Of a stretch of 37,312 bases of DNA, positions 32,695 to 37,312 are shown piece after piece. How positions within the stretch are numbered: the stretch's first letter is position 1; each line of letters opens with the position of its first letter. A model generated the notes under the pieces. That model searched no databases. It was not told the DNA's origin and worked only from the letters and a program-made list of their open reading frames with translations. The position numbers were made by a program, and so were the translations under genes. This DNA is from XYA12-FULL-58-9 sp001798605 (GTDB taxonomy: Bacteria; Myxococcota; XYA12-FULL-58-9): the NCBI GenBank assembly GCA_036736205.1, contig DAINMX010000038.1, positions 1-37,312 of the forward strand, given 5' to 3'.

Positions 32695-34014
32695 CTATTC
32701 CCGGAAACAGCTCGAGAACTGCGGCGTGTAGAGCACCGGTTGCTCGCGGACAAAGATGTCGCGCGTAGCGGTCGGGTCAACCGGTTCGGCGTACGTCTCC
32801 GAAAAACTTTGTGGAAAGTTTGTTCCATCCGATTTCTGGTAACGGCGCATTTTGCCGGGGCCGAAGTCCTGCTCTGCCACCCATGCATTATGACATTTGC
32901 AGAGAAGCTGAAGATTGGCCTCAGTCGACTCACCGCCTCGCGCGAATGGTATGCGGTGGTGGTATTCCAAACCTGACCGCGTTTGGCATCGTTTGCCTTG
33001 TGCGCTCACAAAGGCACACTGACCCGCATCCCGTTCGTAGACACGTCGCAAAACTGATTTCGGAATGTAGCGAGAGCGCCTGACATCACGAAGTTCGTTG
33101 GGGCTCTCTGACGATTTTGACTTGGATGACTCCCGTGGCCTCGAGGTAACACCATGTTTGCGCTTCTCCAAATCCCCGACCAACAGGTCCAGCGCCCGTC
33201 CCAGCAAAGAGGCCAAGTCCTGGGAGCCGCCGCGTGGACCTAGCAACTCCTGGGCCTTCTGAAGTGTCGCGACAAACTCGCCATCCACTGTGAGTTGCAC
33301 TTTGTAGCGGTCAATCGAGAGCGGTACGACCGAAGACTCCCGCCTATTTTGAGACTGCTGGCGCGCGTTGTTTGTGGATGAATTGGAGGAATCCTCGCGC
33401 TTGCGAGAATCATTGTTGAAATCAGTATGAAAATCAGTGTGACAAGAAGCAACCTTGTTGTGTCCAGGACCCGGTGCCTTTGCCGTACAAGCAAGCAGCG
33501 CCTCCGTAGCGTCGAGCGGTTGGTCCGAAGGCGGAGGGGGACCGGCACTCGAAGCTTTCGCTGCTGCGACCGGCAACTTGCGAATTCTTTCGGGCACAGC
33601 AGGCTTGGGGAACCTCTCCGCTAGCATCTGTTCAATCATGCGTTTCCCCTTATGGGTAGCGGCGGCCAGGAGCTCTTGCTCGTTGTGGGACTCGAGGTGG
33701 CCCACCAACAAGGCTGCGCCTGTGAGATGCAGCTCGCCATTTCGGATTTTGCCGAGCAACCTCGGGAATCGCCGTGCTGCTCGGGCCACGGTTATCCGCC
33801 TGTAAGCCATCGCTTCCGATAGGTGCAGTTCGTCAAGACAGAACTGATACATGCTCGAGTAACCGCGCTCGAGGTAGAGCTTTCGCCGGTCCACCTCGGC
33901 AATGTGCTCAAGCAAAAATGCCTCCAAACCTTGGTCTTGCCGCAGGAGCTGACAGAGATTTTCGAGCAGTCGCTCGTCGTCGATATTGTGCAGATGCTGA
34001 GGTATTTCGTTCAT
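32695..34014 (-). CDS. HNH endonuclease with DUF222-like N-terminus
   Basis: A 439-residue protein. Seen: an N-terminal helical part (LLEHIAEVDRRKLYLERGYSS, LHLSEAMAYRRITVARAARRF, a helix-turn-helix-like region), a Ser/Pro-rich variable linker (residues about 150-240), a short helical segment (SQDLASLLGRALDLLVGDLEKRK), and a C-terminal HNH nuclease domain near residues 330-385: CAF..........C, then LEYHHRIPFARGG, NLQLLCKCHNAW. Family knowledge: the N-terminal text is a common partner of HNH domains in Myxococcota and Actinobacteria; its role is unknown, and such genes are often many per genome. I chose the ATG at 34014. The frame also has ATGs at 34044 and 34080. Confidence 0.85.
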   Translation of the reverse strand: MNEIPQHLHNIDDERLLENLCQLLRQDQGLEAFLLEHIAEVDRRKLYLERGYSSMYQFCLDELHLSEAMAYRRITVARAARRFPRLLGKIRNGELHLTGAALLVGHLESHNEQELLAAATHKGKRMIEQMLAERFPKPAVPERIRKLPVAAAKASSAGPPPPSDQPLDATEALLACTAKAPGPGHNKVASCHTDFHTDFNNDSRKREDSSNSSTNNARQQSQNRRESSVVPLSIDRYKVQLTVDGEFVATLQKAQELLGPRGGSQDLASLLGRALDLLVGDLEKRKHGVTSRPRESSKSKSSESPNELRDVRRSRYIPKSVLRRVYERDAGQCAFVSAQGKRCQTRSGLEYHHRIPFARGGESTEANLQLLCKCHNAWVAEQDFGPGKMRRYQKSDGTNFPQSFSETYAEPVDPTATRDIFVREQPVLYTPQFSSCFRE

Positions 34015-34662
34015 GTCCCCCCCATTGTTGTGTGTGCCAGCCATCTCTATTCTACACCCATCCAAATCTGCGCCCCTCAAGCAGCCTCTGGTTGTCTACG
34101 CGACAACGAAGTCATCGGCCGCTCTCTGTCTGCATTTGCGGTCAGCAGCGGCCAAACATGCGCGTCTGGGACGTCTGCATTTGAGTGCGTCAAGAGCTTG
34201 ACTACACTGACAATAATCACCCACCCAGCCTGTCAAGCAAATAGTGAACTCAAGGCGCATTTTCTTCGCTCAAGTGTTCTGTACGCGTCTCGTGGGAAGC
34301 AGGCATCCCGTCTCACCTGGGCAAATTTTAGGCAGCGACGCTGCAGCGCCGGGAGGACATCGCTGCCAAATGCGACGTATACCCGGGGCCACGGCCCCGA
34401 CGCCGAGAACTCGACAGCCCTGCAGCCAGGCCGAAACCGATCGAAATCACTTGCCTTGCAAGCCATGGGATGCCTGGTCAGCGCATCCCACGCACGTTCC
34501 CGACGTGCGTCGACCTACCAAACCCTTTGAATCACACCCTGTGAACTGTGAACGGACAGGTCGGGTCGCGTTTGGGTCGGGTTGGTTTGGGTGATTCCGT
34601 ATCTCGGTGTGGTGCTACCTTGTTACCTTGACCGCGGTGCCCGCGACCGGTTTTATCCAGAC
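34015..34662. other. Divergent intergenic region
   Basis: 648 bases between the divergent HNH and hydrolase genes. ORFs of up to 116 codons exist, but none has a domain, signal or good ribosome site, and I judge them chance. A possible leftward promoter is listed separately. Confidence 0.5.
34210..34236 (-). promoter_or_regulatory. Possible promoter for the HNH gene
   Basis: On the minus strand TTGACA (34231-34236) is followed after 15 bases by TATTGT (34210-34215). The -35 is perfect, but the -10 matches four of six bases and the spacer is two bases short. It points to the HNH gene, whose start lies about 195 bases downstream. Confidence 0.25.
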
Positions 34663-35433
34663 ATGGCTTTTGTCGTCGCCAATGGTGTCGAGCTCCATAC
34701 CCAAGTGCTGGGCGAGGACAACCGATCGCCAATTTACATGTTGCATGGCCTGTTGGTCGGCAATCTTGCTGCGTGGTACTTCGGCGCTGGCGCGGCCTTG
34801 GCAAAAACAAAGAGGGTCGTCACATACGACCTTCGCGGCCACGGCCGCAGCGAACGGGCCCTTGGCGGCTACGACGTCGCCAACATGTCCGACGACCTCG
34901 AAGCGCTTGCCTCGACTCTCGGCGACAAGACCTTGTCGCTCGTGGGACACAGCTATGGAGGGCTGGTGGCTCTCGATTTTGCCCGCCGCCGTCCCGAGCG
35001 GGTAGACAAGCTAGCGCTCATTGACGTTCCCCTGCCTCCTTCGCGAATTGATTTTTTTGAGAGCATTGTTGCGCGCGACCCAAGCGTGCTCATTGCCGTC
35101 TTGCCCGTCGAGGTTCAGGCTCTTCTTACTACGGGGAAACGTAAGGCACGACGGTTCCTTGAGGGCCTGCAGTTTTTGCTGCTGCAAAGCTCCTTGGTGG
35201 CGGACCTCTGCGCTGAAGGTGACGTGAGCGACGAGGAACTCGGTAGGGTTCGTTGCCCAACGTTGCTCGTTTACGGCTCGAGGTCGACTCTCTTGCCTGT
35301 GGCGGAGCGTCTGAAGAAGACGTTGGCAAATGCCACCATGCGAGTTCTCGAGGGTGGACACTATCTGCCGAGCGAAGCGCCGCAACTTCTCTCGGATACC
35401 CTCGTCGAGTTCTTTACTCGTGGAGTTCTTTAA
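34663..35433 (+). CDS. Alpha/beta hydrolase, first of a tandem pair
   Basis: A 256-residue enzyme with no signal peptide. Seen: oxyanion-hole strand IYMLHGLLVG, YDLRGHGRSER, the nucleophile elbow GHSYGG (Ser about residue 95), LVYGSRSTLLP with a probable acid near it, and the catalytic His in EGGHYLPSE. Family knowledge: alpha/beta-hydrolase fold esterase, thioesterase or lipase type. The closest style is bacterial MhpC/BioH-like. I chose the ATG at 34663, where homology begins. The second hydrolase follows 48 bases later and shares long stretches (YDLRGHG.SER, LL.S.LVADL), so the two arose by duplication. Inference: with the glycosyltransferase it modifies or hydrolyses an acyl or glycosyl product. 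Confidence 0.88.
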   Translation: MAFVVANGVELHTQVLGEDNRSPIYMLHGLLVGNLAAWYFGAGAALAKTKRVVTYDLRGHGRSERALGGYDVANMSDDLEALASTLGDKTLSLVGHSYGGLVALDFARRRPERVDKLALIDVPLPPSRIDFFESIVARDPSVLIAVLPVEVQALLTTGKRKARRFLEGLQFLLLQSSLVADLCAEGDVSDEELGRVRCPTLLVYGSRSTLLPVAERLKKTLANATMRVLEGGHYLPSEAPQLLSDTLVEFFTRGVL

Positions 35434-35481
35434 TGGATGACTGCCGCATAGGGACAGCTGGTCAGGGGACTGGATGATTGC

Positions 35482-36153
35482 ATGGCAGAGGTGAGCGCCA
35501 ACGGGTTACGGCACCACGTCCAACGTTTGGGTGGCGGTTCACAGACCGTGGTGTTCCTCCATGGTTTGGTGGTCGACAACCTCTCGGGCTATTACTTCAC
35601 CCTCGCAAATCCCGTTGCGCAAATGGCCGATGTCATTCTCTACGACCTTCGCGGTCATGGCATGAGTGAACGGTCACCGAGNNNNNNNNNNNNNNNNNNN
35701 NNNNNNNNNNNNNNNNNNNNNNNNNNNNNNNNNNNNNNNNNNNNNNNNNNNNNNNNNNNNNNNNNNNNNNNNNNNNNNNNNGCTGAGCTGTACAAAGACT
35801 GGCACGCGAAGGACATCTCACGCAAACGGCGGCGCTTGGTCAAGAACGCCGAGTTCTTGGTCTACGAAAGCACACTGCTTGCCGACCTGCGCGCCTCCGC
35901 GGCCCTTTCAGAGTCACAGCTCGCAAGCATTTCAACACCGGTGTTGGGATTGTACGGTGAGCACTCCGAGTTGGTTGCCCGTGCCCGCGAGGTGGCGAAG
36001 CTTCTTCCCAACTTCGATCTACACCTGTTACCACACTGCTCACATCAGGCGATGTTCGAAGCACCTGAGCTGGTACGGCAACACGTACTCGTTTGGCTCG
36101 AAGGACTCGAAGGACTCGAAGGACTCAAACGGCTCGAAGGGCAATCGTGTTGA
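35482..36153 (+). CDS. Alpha/beta hydrolase, second of the pair, with gap
   Basis: The frame continues through the 100-N gap (223 residues as spelled). Seen: VVFLHGLVVDNLSGYY and YDLRGHGMSER before the gap; after it LVYESTLLADLRASAAL, a strand VLGLYGEHSE and the catalytic His region LLPHCSHQAMFEAPE. The nucleophile Ser of GxSxG falls in the gap. Family knowledge: the same alpha/beta hydrolase fold as its neighbour; a tandem paralogue. Odd feature: the C-terminus consists of LEG-LEG-LEG-LKR-LEG encoded by a 9-bp tandem repeat. The start is ATG at 35482, 48 bases after the upstream stop; the glycosyltransferase starts 50 bases after this one. Confidence 0.8.
   Translation: MAEVSANGLRHHVQRLGGGSQTVVFLHGLVVDNLSGYYFTLANPVAQMADVILYDLRGHGMSERSPXXXXXXXXXXXXXXXXXXXXXXXXXXXXXXXXXXAELYKDWHAKDISRKRRRLVKNAEFLVYESTLLADLRASAALSESQLASISTPVLGLYGEHSELVARAREVAKLLPNFDLHLLPHCSHQAMFEAPELVRQHVLVWLEGLEGLEGLKRLEGQSC
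35682..35781. other. Scaffold gap (100 N)
   Basis: Exactly 100 N, true length unknown. It interrupts the second hydrolase gene and hides its nucleophile elbow. Confidence 1.
36097..36141 (+). repeat. 9-bp tandem repeat at a gene end
   Basis: Five 9-base units: CTCGAAGGA three times, then CTCAAACGG and CTCGAAGGG. They code for Leu-Glu-Gly units at the C-terminus of the second hydrolase. Being a multiple of three, copy-number changes would keep the frame. Confidence 0.9.
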
Positions 36154-36203
36154 ACGCGGTAATCCAGGCAGAACCTCTCTCACCTCTTGGAGCGGGATAA
36201 CCC

Positions 36204-37312
36204 GTGGCACGCTTTCTCTTTGTCGTGCCGCCCTTGGCTGGGCACATCAATCCCACGGTCGCCGTTGGGCAGCATCTCAATGAGCTCGGGCATGATGTCG
36301 CGTGGGTTGGATACCCACGCACGACCCAACCCCTGTTGTCCTCGGGAGCCACTCTCTTCGAGCTCGACGACAATGTGCCCGACGCCATGCTGGCACAGCT
36401 CAACGAGAAGTCTGGCAAGGTACGGGGACTCGCAAGTGTGAAGTTTCTCTGGGAGGACTTCCTCGTTCCTTTGGCTCGCCACATGCGGCCGGGAGTCGCG
36501 GCTGCGGTGAAGAACTTCGGCGCCCACGTTCTGGTCGTGGATCAACAGGCCCTTGCGGGCGCTCTGGTGGCGCGTCAGTTGGGTCTTCGATGGGCAACCA
36601 GCGCGACAACCAGCGCTGGAATCGTCGAGAATCCCGTAGGACCGCTGGTCAAAGTTTGGGACTGGGTTCTGTCGCAGATGATTACCCTGGAAACAGAAGT
36701 GGGGATCAGGGCGGTGCCACGGCAAGATTTGTCACCAGGGCTTGAGCCGGCACCCCGACTCGACCTCTCGCCCGAACTGGTCTTGGTGTTTTCATCACAA
36801 AAGCTATTGGGCGACGAAAGGGTTCCCGACCATTTTGAGTTTGTGGGCCCGTCTCTCACCGCTCGCAAAAGTGAGACGCCGTTTCCCTGGAACGCTTTGC
36901 GTGAGGGGTTACGTATTTTGGTTTCCCTCGGCACCGTGAGCGGTGGACGTGACGTTCGCTTTTACCAAACGGTGAAGACTGCGTTCGCCGAGATGCCGCT
37001 GCAGGTTGTCTTGGTAGGGCCACCAGAGCTCATCGGTGCGGTGCCTGCGAACTTCATCGTTAAGGAGTTTGTACCCCAACTCGAGCTCCTCGAGCACGTG
37101 GACGCTGTTGTCTGTCACGGCGGGCACAACACTGTCTGCGAAGCCCTCGCACGTGGATTGCCTCTGGTTGTCACACCCATTCGCGACGACCAGCCAGTCG
37201 TGGCGAACCAAGTGGTGGCAAGTGGTGCCGGTCTGCGCCTTAGCTTCGGACGCCTGCAGCCAGACCAGTTGCGCGAAGCCGTGTTTGAGGTGCTCAACAA
37301 TGACCAATACCG
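36204..37312 (+). CDS. GT1 glycosyltransferase (MGT/UGT type), 3' partial
   Basis: The frame is open from GTG 36204 to the right edge (369 codons, no stop), so the end is missing. Seen: N-terminal Rossmann start ARFLFVVPPLAGHINPTVAVG with the GH-x-P motif of family GT1, then a linker, VSLGTVSGG, and the C-terminal donor-binding part HGGHNTVCEALARGLP with VVTPIRDDQPVVANQVV, that is, the GT1 PSPG-like block with the HGGxxT core. Family knowledge: MGT-type GT1 enzymes transfer sugars from nucleotide donors to macrolides, flavonoids, lipids or sterols. The ribosome site is weak: GGAG lies 11 bases upstream. Inference: it glycosylates a small molecule or lipid whose acyl part could be handled by the paired hydrolases and perhaps the nearby ACP. 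Confidence 0.9.
   Translation, partial: MARFLFVVPPLAGHINPTVAVGQHLNELGHDVAWVGYPRTTQPLLSSGATLFELDDNVPDAMLAQLNEKSGKVRGLASVKFLWEDFLVPLARHMRPGVAAAVKNFGAHVLVVDQQALAGALVARQLGLRWATSATTSAGIVENPVGPLVKVWDWVLSQMITLETEVGIRAVPRQDLSPGLEPAPRLDLSPELVLVFSSQKLLGDERVPDHFEFVGPSLTARKSETPFPWNALREGLRILVSLGTVSGGRDVRFYQTVKTAFAEMPLQVVLVGPPELIGAVPANFIVKEFVPQLELLEHVDAVVCHGGHNTVCEALARGLPLVVTPIRDDQPVVANQVVASGAGLRLSFGRLQPDQLREAVFEVLNNDQY

Noticed and set aside
32263..32976. Plus-strand ORF of 237 codons
   Set aside because: Overlaps the ACP and HNH genes antisense; the only interesting text comes from an 18-bp duplication; no domain or ribosome site.
34244..34594. 116-codon ORF before the first hydrolase
   Set aside because: No ribosome site or domain; basic, low-complexity composition typical of chance ORFs in GC-rich DNA.

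Overview
The window looks like a metagenome-type scaffold from a GC-rich, Gram-negative delta-proteobacterial lineage, most likely Myxococcota or a relative (inference). The signs are many secreted, Cys-rich or beta-propeller lipoproteins, FadL-type and other outer-membrane barrels, a sigma/anti-sigma/caspase-like module, a hybrid-free two-component pair and a DUF222-like HNH endonuclease. Two blocks of exactly 100 N are scaffold gaps of unknown true length. No rRNA, tRNA or CRISPR array was seen.

Layout. 1-287: left end of a Cys-rich lipoprotein gene (minus strand) broken by a frameshift. 832-7208: a tight five-gene operon for a trans-envelope system (MacB/LolD-type ABC ATPase, two FtsX/MacB-type permeases, a LolA-like periplasmic protein, an outer-membrane barrel). 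7264-8128: remains of mobile DNA (DUF6788-type protein behind a hairpin that carries the ribosome site, and a Y2-type transposase C-terminus). 8374-10710: a FadL-like barrel plus a small exported protein. 10919-12860: decaying DNA, with a SAM methyltransferase gene broken at three places and a cheB remnant broken at two. 12960-16729: a small protein translationally coupled to a putative HEIQH metallopeptidase, then a response regulator and a membrane histidine kinase. 16780-19161: a DUF1566-like lipoprotein coupled to a CsgG/PEGA-type protein, and a divergent barrel-like lipoprotein.

19196-23984: a Cys-rich beta-propeller lipoprotein and, divergently, a coupled ECF-type sigma factor, zinc-finger anti-sigma factor with an exported DUF4384-like domain, and an exported caspase-like protein with a barrel-like tail. 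24096-24760: a VapBC toxin-antitoxin pair. 24836-31560: a three-gene lipoprotein operon on the minus strand. Its members are an exported PEP-utilising/pyruvate-phosphate-dikinase-like protein, a small lipoprotein, and a 1254-residue protein in which 18 four-Cys repeats interrupt one of two related beta-propellers.

31747-37312: a small XRE/antitoxin-like ORF, a stand-alone acyl carrier protein, an HNH endonuclease, and a plus-strand cluster of two duplicated alpha/beta hydrolases followed by a GT1 glycosyltransferase that runs off the end. The most notable items are the propeller with the repeat insertion in its exported-dikinase operon, the sigma/anti-sigma/caspase module, the ABC-LolA-barrel operon, and the hydrolase/glycosyltransferase cluster.
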